A stretch of 64,000 nt of DNA from Cordylochernes scorpioides (GCA_030710605.1 CP092863.1:109665316-109729315), one strand, 5' to 3'. Shown: positions 49,606 to 61,273, counted from the first letter of the stretch. The notes: generated by a model not told the origin, from the letters alone. Numbers and translations: made by a program.

Positions 49606-49890
49606 ATCAAAACACTTATTCAGATCGAAGGTTCAAATTTTTGCTAAATAAATTTGAAATTAAATAAAATTTGTAATTGTAAATGATGAAGTTGAAAATT
49701 AAAACATTTACTTAAATTAGATGTTAAAATTCTTGCTCAACACAGTTTAAATAAAGTTTTCTTATATCTGCCACTTTTTCTTAATATTTGTAATTTTAAA
49801 GAATCAATTCGAAAATCAAAACATTTATTCAGATCGAAGGTTCAAATTTTTGCTAAATAAATTTGAAACTATTTAAAATTTGTAAAATAA
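49606..49890. repeat. Direct repeat of about 75 bp
   Basis: AAAATCAAAACACTTATTCA...GATCGAAGGTTCAAATTTTT occurs at about 49605-49680 and again at about 49810-49885, with few differences. Confidence 0.75.
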
Positions 49891-50257
49891 TAATTAATTA
49901 ATTAATTAATTTTAAACTAATAATTTACTTAACACTATCAACATTTATCAATAGTATGACATAACCTATAAACTCAGTTTCTCAACTTTTGTGTCAATCT
50001 AACAATTAATCAATCAATCATAGTTTACGATAATGAAATATCAGTGTACAATTATTTACCTTTATTGTTGTAGTTGTTGTAAATGACGAATCTAAGCACT
50101 CCACATTTTCACTACAGACACAGCTGACGATACTTTAACCACACGTGTGAACTTGTATTATGACGCTTTCTTGTTTTTCCAACGCCAAGAACGTTCGAGA
50201 AAGACAAAGACAGAGACAAGCATGCGCCGATTCAATGCGCCTAATTCTCTAGCGCTG

Positions 50258-50282
50258 CGCGCGCAGCTGCGCGCGCAGCACT
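50258..50282. repeat. Perfect GC palindrome
   Basis: GCTGCGCGCG, CAGCT, then GCGCGCAGC: an almost perfect palindrome in AT-rich DNA, upstream of the nuclease relic. It could be part of a Helitron or promoter; the role is unknown. Confidence 0.5.
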
Positions 50283-50825
50283 CTCGTTCGGTGACTCATC
50301 GTAACGTTACCGGGCGTTACACTTTTTCATAAGTGACTCCCAGCCGCAACCTAATTTAAGACGTTGTCACGTCAAAACAACCAGTCCTTAACCTTATTAA
50401 CGTTTTATATTTTAAAAAGATTTTCACACATTATCCTTATATTGTATTATTATCATTTAAATCTTCACATCTATATAGAAGTTTCCCCCAACAGATAATG
50501 TGTGTTAGATTAGTTTATAACACAAAAGGTATAAACCTTTACATATACATTTGCTAGTCTATAGACAAAGCCTCATCAGAATAGGCTAAGACAATCTTGA
50601 GAAGTTAAAAGGTAATTTATTATTTTTATTATCACAATCATTATTAGTCATCATATTATTTATCATCATTATGAACGTCTAACTTATTAGGAATTAATAA
50701 CTGATTAGTACTTTTTTTTATGTTAACATTTTACCTCTTCACTCAATATACGATGATCGTCCTTTCGCCGCCTTTATTTGGACTTATAAATCTATTCGAG
50801 GATGGCTTTTCTTGATTTATCAAGA
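50283..50825. other. AT-rich DNA, nothing recognised
   Basis: No coding signal. On the minus strand a CTGATGA occurs at 50570-50576 without a GAAA partner. Confidence 0.4.
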
Positions 50826-50872
50826 AACTAGCGGATGTACCCGGCTTCGCCCGTGTTTTACCCGAGTAAAGG
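50826..50872 (+). repeat. Dispersed hairpin repeat, second copy
   Basis: ACTAGCGGATGTACCCGGCT followed by TCGCCCGTGTTTTACCCGAG. Diverged homologue of 13745-13795(-). Confidence 0.6.
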
Positions 50873-51111
50873 TTTGTCTAACGAATCTCTCGATAAAGTG
50901 AACATTTCTTCCCGGCGCTCTACCATCTAAAAAGCACATGTACTTTCGGTCAGGATATGCCTTCATTATTATTATATTTATAAATCTATTTGTTCAATGG
51001 TTGTAGCTGAAGTTGTAGCGTCTAGGTTTGACGTTTATTTTGACTGGAGAGGCGCCCTATACTTTTTTAGATCAATTTCCTCTCGGCAAAATTTACATAT
51101 ACAGGGTGATC

Positions 51112-53004
51112 CAAAAGTCCCGCACTATTTTAAAAATTAATAACTCCGCGAATATTCGCGCTAGAGCAATGCGGTAAACACCATTGTGTTCAGGATGCAA
51201 TGGGAATTTTTATGGCAAATAATGAAAAATTTGAAATTGATTTTAGTTGCAATTTTATTCGCTAGATGGCGCTCTACCAGAATCAGAGATTAAGCGGTCA
51301 AATTGTTTGATAAATTGAAAAATATAAATGGTCGACACGTATTTTTACTTTTTTAATCAAGGAAAGGACCCTAATAATATCAAATGATAAATAATAAAAC
51401 AGCATTTCGCCAAAAGTATAATAATTGGATAACAATTTTTAAACGCAATTCGATATATGTAAAATAGGTAAATGCAAATTAAAACATGTAGCAAAAATAT
51501 TTATATTTTAGATGGGGTTTTTTGAAATAGATTGAATGTTTGAAAAACACTGCTGATATCAATACACGATTTTTTGAAATGTTAACATAGTACCAAAAAC
51601 TATGATGGCACTACTAATAGGATTTCTTGCTTTAAGGAATGTGTACTTTCTTGACTGATGGCGACACCCGACTATTTAACTGGATATTAGTCATGATCCA
51701 ACAAATGAAATATAGAGGAGAGTGACAAAATATATTCGTCGTACTTTATTCCAAATATCATATGGGCTTGTCAAATGTTATCATTGCTTATTATACTGTA
51801 CACAATTTTTAAAATGTTTCCCCTCAAATAAAAATCATTTTTAGATCGACCTTTTGCGTTGAAAAACGTGGTAGTAAATTCATTTTGTATTATATTTTTG
51901 CACAAAATTTTTAAAGTTATTGGTCTACAGAAAATATTCCTTATGCTATTTCTTCTAATGAGCGAAAATCGAAAAACTAAACATAAAGGGTAAATTTGTG
52001 TATACCAGTGTTATTCGAGAAGTTATAACACTTTGGTCTGCACGACATAATATGTGAGCAAATGACAAATAAAAAATTACTGTTACAAAAAAAAAAAGAG
52101 TCAAGATGTGAGGACAGCATTTATTATCCCCATAACCCAACACAAAGAGCTGCAAAATATTGGTAGATAATATAATACATGGCAGCTTATATAACACATG
52201 AGGTAACTTGCCATCTCTCTTGTATTAGGTCACAATCCTTGCTCAATGTTACGCTCTTCATTCTCAAACACCGCCTGCAGATTGGACAACATTAAATAAC
52301 ATATCTGTTGAAATTGATAAAACGTGCCATCTGATAGAAGCCTTCAACATGGCCAATGTGGTAGACCAGCATCGATAAACACCCGATTTAATGTACCCCC
52401 ATAACCAAAAATCGCAAGGCGTCAATACTGGTGATCTTGGAGGCTACTGGTATATAAATTGGCGGCTTATCACACGATTTTCACCGGACGTATCCTTCAG
52501 CAATTGTTTGGCACCGCGGGAAATATGAGGAGGTCCTCCATCTTTCATGAATGTTATTTCGCTTAGTGCTTGTCTGCCCTGCAATATGGGAATACCCTTT
52601 TCTCTCAAAAGTTGAACATAACGTTCACCAGTCACAAAAACGGTTTTAAAAGGTCTTCCATTGATTTTTCAAAGAAAAATGGCCCAATAATAAAAGAAGA
52701 AGTGAACCCACACAAAACTGTAACTCTAGGCTGATAAAGTGGCATTTCTGTAAAATTCCTAGAGTATTCTGTTGCCCAAATGCAGCTGTTTTGAATGTTA
52801 AATTCTCCGTTTAGAGAAAAGTGAGCATCATCTGTCCACAGAACATTCGACAGCCAGTTTTCATCAATATCAATTTTCCGGAAAACCCATCCAGCGAATT
52901 CTTGACGCATCTCAAAATCGCCAATTTTCAGCTCGTGAAATCTTTGAATTTTGTATGGGTACACACAATAGAGACATTAAGTGAAGCGTCTTAGGATATC
53001 ACAA
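51112..53004 (-). mobile_element. Tc1/mariner-like element remnant
   Basis: The left boundary ACAGGGTGATCCAAAAGTCC (51112) resembles the terminal inverted repeats of mariner-group elements, and the minus-strand transposase lies at 52225-53004. The right terminus is missing: a Jockey-like LINE starts at about 53005. Confidence 0.6.
52225..53004 (-). pseudogene. Mariner-like transposase (DDE), degenerate
   Basis: Minus translation: YPYKIQRFHELKIGDFEMRQ, then SNVLWTDDAHFSLNG (first catalytic Asp), IWATEYSRNF, PRVTVLCGFTSSFIIGPFFF, TGERYVQLLREKG, FMKDGGPPHI (second Asp). The third box reads PPRSPVLTPCDFWLWGY with a stop in place of the Trp before it and Val in place of the catalytic Asp. Several stops and frame breaks; the N-terminal HTH is absent. 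Inactive. Confidence 0.78.
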
Positions 53005-53375
53005 TCATACTCGGCGATTTTAACGCCAAAAGTTCAACTTGGGGATCACCTGTCCAGGATAACAAAGGTCAGCAGGTTGAGGACATGCTAACTGACCTCG
53101 ACCTTATACCGTTAAATAAGGGAGAGAACACCTATCTATCCAAGTCCACAGGCACAGAATCCGCAATAGACATCACAGCGATAAATTACAACATCGCACC
53201 CACAACACAATGGAAAATCCTGAGAGGTGCAATCAGTGACCACAGACCAATTTTAACAACCTTAAACTTCAAAATTGAGAATGTCCAACAGAATAAAAGA
53301 ACATGGAACTTTAGGAAAGCCGACTTGAAAAAAAATTCACAGAAAAGCTTGAAGAACTGTGCTACGAAGAATTGA
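53005..53375 (+). pseudogene. Jockey-like LINE endonuclease fragment
   Basis: LGDFNAKSSTWGS and AIDITAINYN through to RGAISDHRPILTTLNF are the final metal-binding and Asp-His boxes of an apurinic-like LINE endonuclease. The N-terminal half is missing, replaced by mariner DNA. Confidence 0.8.
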
Positions 53376-53929
53376 ATTACAGAACGCTTAATAAAAATTC
53401 TCTTCGAACATATCCAAAGCTGCTAAAGCATCGATACCTAGAAGGAGACGTAAAGACCTATGGATACCTTACTGGAAGGACCACAACATCGAGACAATGA
53501 TTTCAGAGAGAGAAATAATATCAATGAACTTCTTAAAACAAATAAAACAGAAGAAAACAGAAAGGAACTCATTGAAATTAGTCACAAAATAGAACAAGGA
53601 ATTTGGATATGCAAACAAGAAAAATGGCAGAATTCTGCGAAAAAATGGATTCAAGAAAGGACTGCCAACACTGGAATATGATTAGAGTGTTAGAAAACAA
53701 TCAAAATAACACTAATCCTCCAATACTCTAACCGATATGAATAGAACAGCGAGAAAAAACGAACAAAAAGATGGCTAATATAATTGCTGAATATCTTTCA
53801 AGCACTTCCATACTCAACTATACGAATGAAGACAGGACTCTAAAAATAATATAAACAATTTATTTAAACAAGCAAGAAGCTACCATCAACAAGATATTTT
53901 TTCGAGAGACTTTACACTGAATGAGCTAA

Positions 53930-54836
53930 ACTCATCAATAGAAAAATCCAAGAAGTCACCAGGAGATGATCTAATCTTTGGTCAAATGATTAAACACTTT
54001 GGAGACAAAGCTAGAAATCAACTCCTACGAATACTGAAAATTTCATGGCAAACTGGTAAACTACCAAAGAATTGGAAGATATCAATGATATAGGAATCCA
54101 AGAACTATCGGCCAATTGCTCTCACCAGCATACTTTGTAAAATAACAGAACGAATTATCCACTCTAGGCTCATATTTTGGCTCACTAACAATAATAAAAT
54201 AAACTTCTAACAAACTACCTATAGATCCAGACACTGTACTACTGATCAACTGTTCTACTTCTGCCAATCAATAATAGATTCTTTCCAGGAAAAACCGCCA
54301 AAGAAGACAACGGCCGTATTCCTGGATATGACCTCAGTTTTTGTTCGAGTGTGGAGGGAGAAGTTACTTGAAAGGCTGCACAACAACGGAGTAAGAGGAA
54401 AAATCTTAATCTGGATTACAGACTTCTTAAGGGGAAGAAGGTTAAAGGTTCGGGTCAATGGAGAATTTTCCGAGGACCGAAGAACATGGGCTGGTGTACC
54501 TCAGGGATCTGTGCTCAGTCCTCTACTCTATCTGCTATATATTAACGACATCCATCCTTACCTCACTAAAGACACAAAGGTTGCCTGTTATGCAGATGAT
54601 ATAGCCATATGGCACACAAGTAGCAGTATAGGAAAATCAGAAAAAATACTGAACACATCAATGAGAGGACTGGAGAAGTCGGCAATGGAACGCCAAATGA
54701 CCATAAACCCAAAAAACCCAAATATATGCGTCTTCTCCACTGGCAGAAAAAAAAGGCATACATATAACCCCAAAATGAGCATAAACAACCAAATAATTTA
54801 TAAAATTAGAAATCCAAAATACCTAGGTGTGATACT
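53930..54836 (+). pseudogene. Jockey-like LINE reverse transcriptase
   Basis: SPGDDLIFGQMIKHFG, then ESKNYRPIALTSILCK, a degenerate motif A (AVFLDMTSVF, where the second Asp-like position is lost), motif B GVPQGSVLSPLLYLLYIND and motif C VACYADDIAIWHTS, ending at RNPKYLGVIL. Stops precede motif A; 54328-54846 is the longest open piece. Confidence 0.85.
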
Positions 54837-55103
54837 GCAGTCCTGAATCTTTCCAGTTGGTCTAGAGGACCACTATCACCATCTCCTCAGCGGCGAAGTA
54901 CGCGATCTACGTATTCATCTTAGATAGCAAAATGCGTGGTGTCGCTGCAGACCCACTGGCGATTCTCCACCAAACTCTGCAGCGCTGGCAGAGGCGCCAT
55001 ATTCATTGCACATAGTGCATATAATGCATATTATCTTTTTAAAATAGTGCAGACAGTGCACTTTGCATGTATTGACAAGATGTCAATAAAATTATTTTAA
55101 TTG
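54837..55103. other. Unidentified insert in the LINE RT
   Basis: About 265 bp between KYLGVIL and DEELRFSEQI, which are adjacent in this LINE family. Contains GGTGTCGCTGCAGACCCACT and CTCTGCAGCGCTGGCAGAGG, a short inverted pair. No target duplication or terminal repeat is obvious. Confidence 0.5.
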
Positions 55104-55420
55104 TCATTGATGAGGAATTGCGATTTTCAGAACAAATAATTAGCACCTCAAATAGAGCTACCAGAAAACTAAACATTCTGAGAAGGCTATGTGGAACAAA
55201 TGGGGAAGCAAAACCCAGAATTCTCAGAATAACATATACCACCTTAATAAGGCCGATAATGGAATATGCAACACTCGTCTGGGCTCCCTCAAGCTCATCA
55301 CTAAAAGGAAGACTAGACAGTGTTCAAGCAAAAGCGGCCAAAATAATCACTGGTGCTGTTTCATCCACCAACTCGCTCGAAAGCAGAAGACAAAATAAAA
55401 ACAATAAAATTCACCAATAG
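55104..55420 (+). pseudogene. Jockey-like LINE thumb/connection fragment
   Basis: Resumes with DEELRFSEQIISTSNRAT then LNILRRLCGTN, YTTLIRPIMEYATLVWAP and LDSVQAKAAKIITGA, the standard post-RT region of Jockey LINEs. Confidence 0.82.
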
Positions 55421-55714
55421 CTTAAAAAGTAAAGAAACCTAACACATATCCCATAGAACCTATTTAAACTGGACACAAGAAGAAAGACTCAAAAGATCTT
55501 CAACACTTCAGTACGACAACAATAATAGAAAGGACATAAATATGAAACACAATGACTTTCAAATTCAAGAAGAACCAATATTTCCTACCCCTGTGCCATA
55601 AAATGTAATCATTAATCTTAACTTGAATGAACCCTGCACAAATGAAAAAAAAAAGAACAAAAACATACTTAAAAAGAAAGGACTTGACACAATTGGTTTA
55701 AACGATCAGAGAAA

Positions 55715-56037
55715 TTATTATTTGTTGTTGTTTTTTTATCCCCTCTCTCTTGTGTAAATTTCCATGAATTCCATGAGTTCATCCTCCTTGATCTGTTTTA
55801 TGATAAGCAGCGGCCTCTCCCAAAGGTCCTGTTTAGTGCATCTGATACAAGCCACAATGTCTTCTGGAGCTGCAGGTGCCAAGCTACATTTTGGGCAAGT
55901 GGGGTAGATTTTGTTGTTATTTTCTATCTTCAATGGCTTGAGATGGCCTATTCTAAATCTTGTAAGTGTCGTTTGATGCTGTCTATTTCTGATGTTCAGA
56001 GCACCTCCTGGGTACACTTCACTGTGCTTGGCCCGGG
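55715..56037 (-). pseudogene. LINE C-terminal fragment with (AAC)n tail
   Basis: The minus frame TTLTRFRIGHLKPLKI, then YPTCPKCSLAPAAPEDIVACI, is a Jockey-like C-terminal Cys cluster. An (AAC)n tail lies at 55715-55735. It abuts the GC-rich LINE leader at about 56038. Confidence 0.75.
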
Positions 56038-56720
56038 GCCCTAGTTCTGAGCATGGAGAGTGGGTAGGACTATGTGCCTGGCATCTGCAGCCCTCGGCAC
56101 CCGACTCGCGGGTAGTAGCGGTCTGAACCTGGCTGCCTGAAAGAGGGTGGTAGGGGCTAACTGATCACGACAGACCATTGTGGAACTCAGTGGAAGAGTT
56201 AGCGATACTAATAGGGGTCTGTGACAGGAGTGACGTCCAGTTGCAGATTACGCAAAGTAGAGAGGCTTGACGGCTACCTACATATGCTGATCAGCACCTT
56301 CCCGTGGTGCGTCCTGAGCACGTTTCTAACAAGAACGTTGCCAACGCTGACAGCTCGTCTGACAAGTCTGGAAAGACGGATATGCCCAGTTCAGCCTTGA
56401 GTGACATGGTGGCGTTCTGGTGTCATTATAATACAGGTCACCCCCCCAATAATACCAATACAAAATATAAAGATTGACATTGCCAATGAGACTCAGGTAG
56501 CGCCTGAGAACGGGTGGGAGGCAGATCCCTCTTGCCGTGGAGTGAACGACCTAGTCAGAGCTGATGGGCCAGCTCGACATATTGGGTCTAGTAACTTCTC
56601 ATTTATCCCTCTTGAAAAAAACTCCTGAAGACATGGATAAGCCCGAGGACGCTCAAATTCCCTCGGTCTCCGAGCGATAATTTCCCTGCTGCGCCCACTA
56701 ATGGCCCAGGGAAGTTCCCT

Positions 56721-57147
56721 ATGGAAGCAGGCACCCTCCGCACAGCGAGAGTCGACACGACTCGAGAGGATAGGCAGGGTGCTCACTTGAGTCCGCGAAA
56801 AGCGACGCGGCCGCCTGGGGATTTGAGCTCAGGTGCCTTCCGGAAGCTAGCTCTGGATACCGAGAGCGAGAGGATAGGAAGGATCGTCCATCCCCCCCCT
56901 TCCCCCCTGATATCCGCTCAACAGAATCATCAACATGAAGATTCCTGTTGATCCTTTCCTGTTGATTGACCCTTCGTCTGAGGCGAGAATCGGCTCAATA
57001 GTCGAGGAGTCGGGGGCTGCGATGGATGTCACCAAGGCAGGGTACCTCAATGACCTGAATGAAATGAATGAGTTTCTAAATCAGGCATTGACACCCCAGA
57101 AGAAGTGCACGAAGCTTAAGGAGCTTTCCGAGGCGTTCCAGGACTCC
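56721..57147 (+). pseudogene. LINE ORF1, N-terminal part
   Basis: Two overlapping frames: 56721-56951 and 56935-57147 (DVTKAGYLNDLNEMNEFLNQ region). The switch falls beside C runs (56885-56910), so a single frameshift probably separates them. The second continues in frame after BEL-2 at 61828. Function by family: an RNA-binding Gag-like protein. Confidence 0.6.
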
Positions 57148-57543
57148 TGTTGCGACTGCGCAAGTGGTCAACTTTGTTTTGTGCAAATGTGTTTTCGAAC
57201 TGGGATAAAAAGTATGCAAATCTTTTTGGTATACAAATTGTTATGTAAATATTGTTATTGTATAAATTTTCTTAAATGTATAAATTTACCGTGTTTTTAA
57301 TAAAATATAGTTCTGAATAGGAGAAAGGACGTGTGGTGGACTATTTTTTTTCTACTTAGGCCTCGTCATCCACCGTTGTGACTCAACTTCTAACGATCTC
57401 TGCGGCAAAGATACTGATTTATCCATTTATAATTTTCGGGACAGTATCCAGCATTACTGTAAAGCTAGGAACTTTTAGTTCAGGTCAAGCTATCAGGACT
57501 TTGCATTGTCTTTATTTTTTTCCAGATTTAAGAAAAGACAATA
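57148..57543 (+). repeat. BEL-2 5' LTR
   Basis: 396 bp. Contains AATAAAATATAG near 57300, a possible polyadenylation signal. The primer-binding region TTTTTTGGCGCAGCCGACAG follows at 57544, the usual BEL/Pao wording. Confidence 0.92.
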
Positions 57544-57628
57544 TTTTTTGGCGCAGCCGACAGGATAAAGATTGAAGAATTACTGATTACGCAAATGTGC
57601 AACTGTGAACCAGTGATTACTTCTCAGG

Positions 57629-60600
57629 ATGGCTGACCAACCAGTTAGTAGTGCTGAACTGAAAAAGCTTAGGACGCCAGTGCGTGCAATGTTCACCAAG
57701 GCGTTCAATGAGCTCGAAACAGAGATCAAGAAGAAGGAAGTCAAGAAAGCAGATGTAGAGAAAATCCTCCGCCGACTCCAGACCCACCATGAAAAGCTTT
57801 TAATATTGAACATGAGGATGGAAGAAGCTCTGCTACGAGAATCAGCGTCTGAAGACATTTTCACTGCTGAGTACGAATCCGTTTGTGAGTACGAAGATAA
57901 TTTCAGTAACATTATGACTGATTACGAGGCTCTTGCGAAAAAGGATGACGATAGTACAATCAGCGGCACAGCAGCAATGAACTATCGACTACCGAAGCTG
58001 GAGTTCAAGAAGTTTGGGGGAGAACCAAGGGAATGGATTACATTCTGGAGTCAGTTCAGCACGATTGACCGGGATCCACAGATGCCTCCAGAAACTAAGT
58101 TTCAGTATCTCTTTCAAGCCACCGCCGAAAACTCCGAGGCAAGAGAAGCAGTCGAAAGTTTTCCACCGAGTGCCGACAACTACCCTAAAGTCATCGAGTA
58201 TATCAAATCACGTTTTGGAGAGGATGAAATGCTTGTTGAGATTTATGTACGTGACCTGCTTCAGAATGTGCTTCAGAATGTGAGAGCCGAAGGTAAGATG
58301 TCTGTAGTGAAGCTTTACGATAGACTGGAGGCACAACTGCGAGCATTAGAAACATTGGGCGTCGCTCGTGACAAGTTTGCGGCTATGCTGTACCCACTCG
58401 TCGAATCGGCGCTACCAGAGGACACCCTGAGAGTATGGGAGCGAAGTCAACATACGGTGAGCGGAAGAGGAGTACAGGATAAGTTGACACAACTCATGAC
58501 GTTTTTGAAGACAGAAGTGAAGGGCGAGAGTCGAGTGAATATGGCCAAAGCAGCGTTCAAGATCGACAACAATCAAGATGTGAAGGATGATCGATCAAAC
58601 AGGAAATCTCTTTCTAAGAAGAATACTGGAAGTAAAATGCCGACGGCTACTGACCTCGCCAACACCACTCAGATGCGAAACAACTGCATCTTTTGTGGGA
58701 AGGGTCACCCGAGTCAAGAATGCTACAGTGGACAGCGGATGCATCTACCAGAGAAGAAAGATAGGGCTAAAGGGAAGAATGTTTGTTTTTGGTGCCTGCT
58801 TCCTGGCCACGGATTCAAGAAATGCCGGATTAAGCCACGTTGCCCTGTCTGCGGAGGAAAGCATTACCCCATTATGTGTCCTACTTTGGAAGCCCAGAAG
58901 ACTTCTCATCTCCAAAAAGCGGAACTAAAGGTTTCAAGGGAAAGTCCTGCAACAGAGCAAGAGACCGCCAATCAACTCACGTCAACAACTGTAAACAACG
59001 CTACCGTGGGAGGAGTCTATCTACAAACTCTGATAGTCAAGATAAGCGGACCAAAGGGGAGGCATAATGTTCGAGTGTTGCTTGACTGTGGATCCCAGCG
59101 GTCCTATATTTCAAAGAGAATGGTGGACGCACTGGGCCTAAAGAGAGTGCAGCAAGTTACACTTACCCACAATCTGTTTGGAGGCGGAGAAATTCGTCAA
59201 AAGAAGCACAATGTGTACAAAGTAAATGTTTCCAGCCTCAACAGCGAATACATGGATGATCTCAAATTCTTGGATCAGGAAGTAATTTGCGGACACATCA
59301 GTCAAGTACGGGATGATACTATACTCAATGAGTTAAAAGCTCGAGGGATCAACTTGACTGACATATGCCAAGGTGAAGAGATATCAATCCACATGTTGAT
59401 TGGTTCAGACTTGCTTAGCGGCATTCTGACAGGCAGAATGCAGATATTGCAAAGTGGAGTTGTGGCGACAGAAACCAAGCTGGGGTGGACAGTAATGGGA
59501 CCAGCAATAGGGAAAGACATGGAAGATTCATGCCTGATCGTGACTTCACTTCACGTTAACAGTTTCGTTTCCAACCGTGTCAAGGAGATCACAACACCTA
59601 CGAAGAGTGAAGATTGGAACCATGTCGCAGGAGAACACAATCCAGCGGATCTCCCATCCCGTGGTGAATCCCCATCGAAATTCACAAAATCCGGATGGTG
59701 GGAGGGACCAAAATGGCTTCAGGAAAAGAAAGAAGACTGGCCAGTATCAAAAGTACAGTATGATCTGGAAGCCATTGAAGAAGAGAGGAGGAAGACTGTG
59801 GTGACTGGATTTGTAGCCAAAAAGCCCGAGGAGAATCCATGGTATCTGAATCTATACGAGGGAAAACGTGAAGTGACTCTACCACAAATACTGAGAGTAA
59901 TCGCGTGGATGCTACGTTTCAAGCCCTCTGAATACAAAGGAGATATCATCTCACAAGAGGAGCTAGACAGTGCTGAAAAGTCCCTAGTTAAGATAATACA
60001 GAGTGAATCGATCGGTGAGGAAGATCCCAAGATGAAGCAGCTACACGCGTTCCAAGATAAAGAAGGATTATGGAGAGTGAAAACGAGGATAGTGAATGAC
60101 GATGAACTGTTCCGATTGCCAATTTTGATCCCAACAAATCATCCGGTCACAGAGCTAATAGTGAAATCAGTCCACGAGAAAATGTACCACTGTGGAGCCC
60201 AGACGCTGCGATCAGTACTTAGAGAGAAGTTCTGGATTCCAAAAGCTCGACAACTAGTTCGTCATGTAATTCATAAATGTCCTCGCTGTCGACGATTTGA
60301 AACCAAGCGAGTCGACGTACCAGAAGCATCGTTGCCTCAACATCGTGTACGAGATGTTGTGGTCTTTGAAGTGACAGGAATTGACCTCGGAGGACCTTTA
60401 TATCTGGAAGATGGACAGAAGGTTTGGTTCGTCATCTTCACCTGTGGCGTATACCGTGCGGTCCACCTCGAACTGGTGACTTCCTTATCGACGGAAGCTT
60501 TGGTGGGAGCAGCAGAGAGGTTCGTAGCAAGACGAGGTTGCCCTGCAGTCATCTACTCAGATAATGGGACGAATCTAGTTGGACTCCGGAACGAACTTTA

Positions 60601-61273
60601 TCGGGTTAATTTTGGAGTGAAATGGAAGCTCAATCCTCCGGCAGCACCATGGTGGGGAGGTTGGATCGAGAGAATTGTTGGACTCTCCAAAAAGCTGCTT
60701 CGAGGATTGCTGGGAAAACGTGTTGTCAACTACGAAGAAATGGTGACGATCCTCGGAAACTGTGAACGAGTTATCAATGCGCGACCACTCACCTACATTG
60801 CTGAGGACAATGATGACCTTGTGCCATTAACCCCAGAGATGTTCCTTCGAGAACCAAGAACTGAAGGAGAGATTGATCTAAATGAATTCAGGTGCAACTT
60901 TGGGAAGAGCTATGAGAAACGCAAACGACTCCTGAAGGAATTCCGTAAGAGGTTCAGAAGCGAGTACCTAGGATTGTTGGTGCATCACGACAATCGCAGA
61001 AAACAACGACAGTTAAAAGTTGGAGATATCGTCCTTGTGGAGGTTGAAAACAGGAAACAAATAAACTGGCCTATGGGAAAGATTACGAGGGTGTTTCCTG
61101 GAACTGACAATGTGCGAAGACTTGTGGAAGTTAAGACTAAGTCTGGATTCATGAAGCGTGCAGTTCAACGATTGTTCCCGCTGGAAGTACCATCTGAGGA
61201 CGTAGAGCAAGGCGACCGGGAGCTTAAGCCAGCGGAGGATGAGATCGTTAGGGGGAAAACACCCGGTGTGTAG
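57629..61273 (+). CDS. BEL-2 Gag-protease-integrase protein lacking reverse transcriptase
   Basis: 1214 residues without a stop. Gag with coiled-coil N terminus and DUF1759-like region (LEFKKFGGEPREWITFWSQF); three zinc knuckles near residues 350-420 (CIFCGKGHPSQEC, CFWCLLPGHGFKKC, CPVCGGKHYPIMC); A17-type protease VRVLLDCGSQRSYIS (Asp-Cys-Gly-Ser). After ATETKLGWTVMGPA it jumps near residue 640 to SEDWNHVAGEHNPADLPSRG, which belongs to the end of RNase H. RT and most of RNase H are absent, yet the frame is kept. Integrase is complete: CPRCRRFETK, TGIDLGGPLYLEDGQ, YRAVHLELVTSL, IYSDNGTNLVG, PPAAPWWGGWIERIVG. It can only move with RT supplied in trans. Confidence 0.95.
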   Translation: MADQPVSSAELKKLRTPVRAMFTKAFNELETEIKKKEVKKADVEKILRRLQTHHEKLLILNMRMEEALLRESASEDIFTAEYESVCEYEDNFSNIMTDYEALAKKDDDSTISGTAAMNYRLPKLEFKKFGGEPREWITFWSQFSTIDRDPQMPPETKFQYLFQATAENSEAREAVESFPPSADNYPKVIEYIKSRFGEDEMLVEIYVRDLLQNVLQNVRAEGKMSVVKLYDRLEAQLRALETLGVARDKFAAMLYPLVESALPEDTLRVWERSQHTVSGRGVQDKLTQLMTFLKTEVKGESRVNMAKAAFKIDNNQDVKDDRSNRKSLSKKNTGSKMPTATDLANTTQMRNNCIFCGKGHPSQECYSGQRMHLPEKKDRAKGKNVCFWCLLPGHGFKKCRIKPRCPVCGGKHYPIMCPTLEAQKTSHLQKAELKVSRESPATEQETANQLTSTTVNNATVGGVYLQTLIVKISGPKGRHNVRVLLDCGSQRSYISKRMVDALGLKRVQQVTLTHNLFGGGEIRQKKHNVYKVNVSSLNSEYMDDLKFLDQEVICGHISQVRDDTILNELKARGINLTDICQGEEISIHMLIGSDLLSGILTGRMQILQSGVVATETKLGWTVMGPAIGKDMEDSCLIVTSLHVNSFVSNRVKEITTPTKSEDWNHVAGEHNPADLPSRGESPSKFTKSGWWEGPKWLQEKKEDWPVSKVQYDLEAIEEERRKTVVTGFVAKKPEENPWYLNLYEGKREVTLPQILRVIAWMLRFKPSEYKGDIISQEELDSAEKSLVKIIQSESIGEEDPKMKQLHAFQDKEGLWRVKTRIVNDDELFRLPILIPTNHPVTELIVKSVHEKMYHCGAQTLRSVLREKFWIPKARQLVRHVIHKCPRCRRFETKRVDVPEASLPQHRVRDVVVFEVTGIDLGGPLYLEDGQKVWFVIFTCGVYRAVHLELVTSLSTEALVGAAERFVARRGCPAVIYSDNGTNLVGLRNELYRVNFGVKWKLNPPAAPWWGGWIERIVGLSKKLLRGLLGKRVVNYEEMVTILGNCERVINARPLTYIAEDNDDLVPLTPEMFLREPRTEGEIDLNEFRCNFGKSYEKRKRLLKEFRKRFRSEYLGLLVHHDNRRKQRQLKVGDIVLVEVENRKQINWPMGKITRVFPGTDNVRRLVEVKTKSGFMKRAVQRLFPLEVPSEDVEQGDRELKPAEDEIVRGKTPGV

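Larger units (their letters stand above)
53005..55560 (+). mobile_element. Jockey-like LINE, degenerate and interrupted
   Basis: In order: endonuclease C-terminal part (ITIILGDFNAKSSTWGSP, then ISDHRPIL), a stop-rich linker, RT and thumb, all in plus orientation with many stops and frameshifts. A segment of about 265 bp of unrelated DNA interrupts the RT at about 54837-55103. Confidence 0.82.

Noticed and set aside
50570-50590. CTGATGA on the minus strand as a hammerhead
   Set aside because: No GAAA strand or cleavage strand found at a workable distance.
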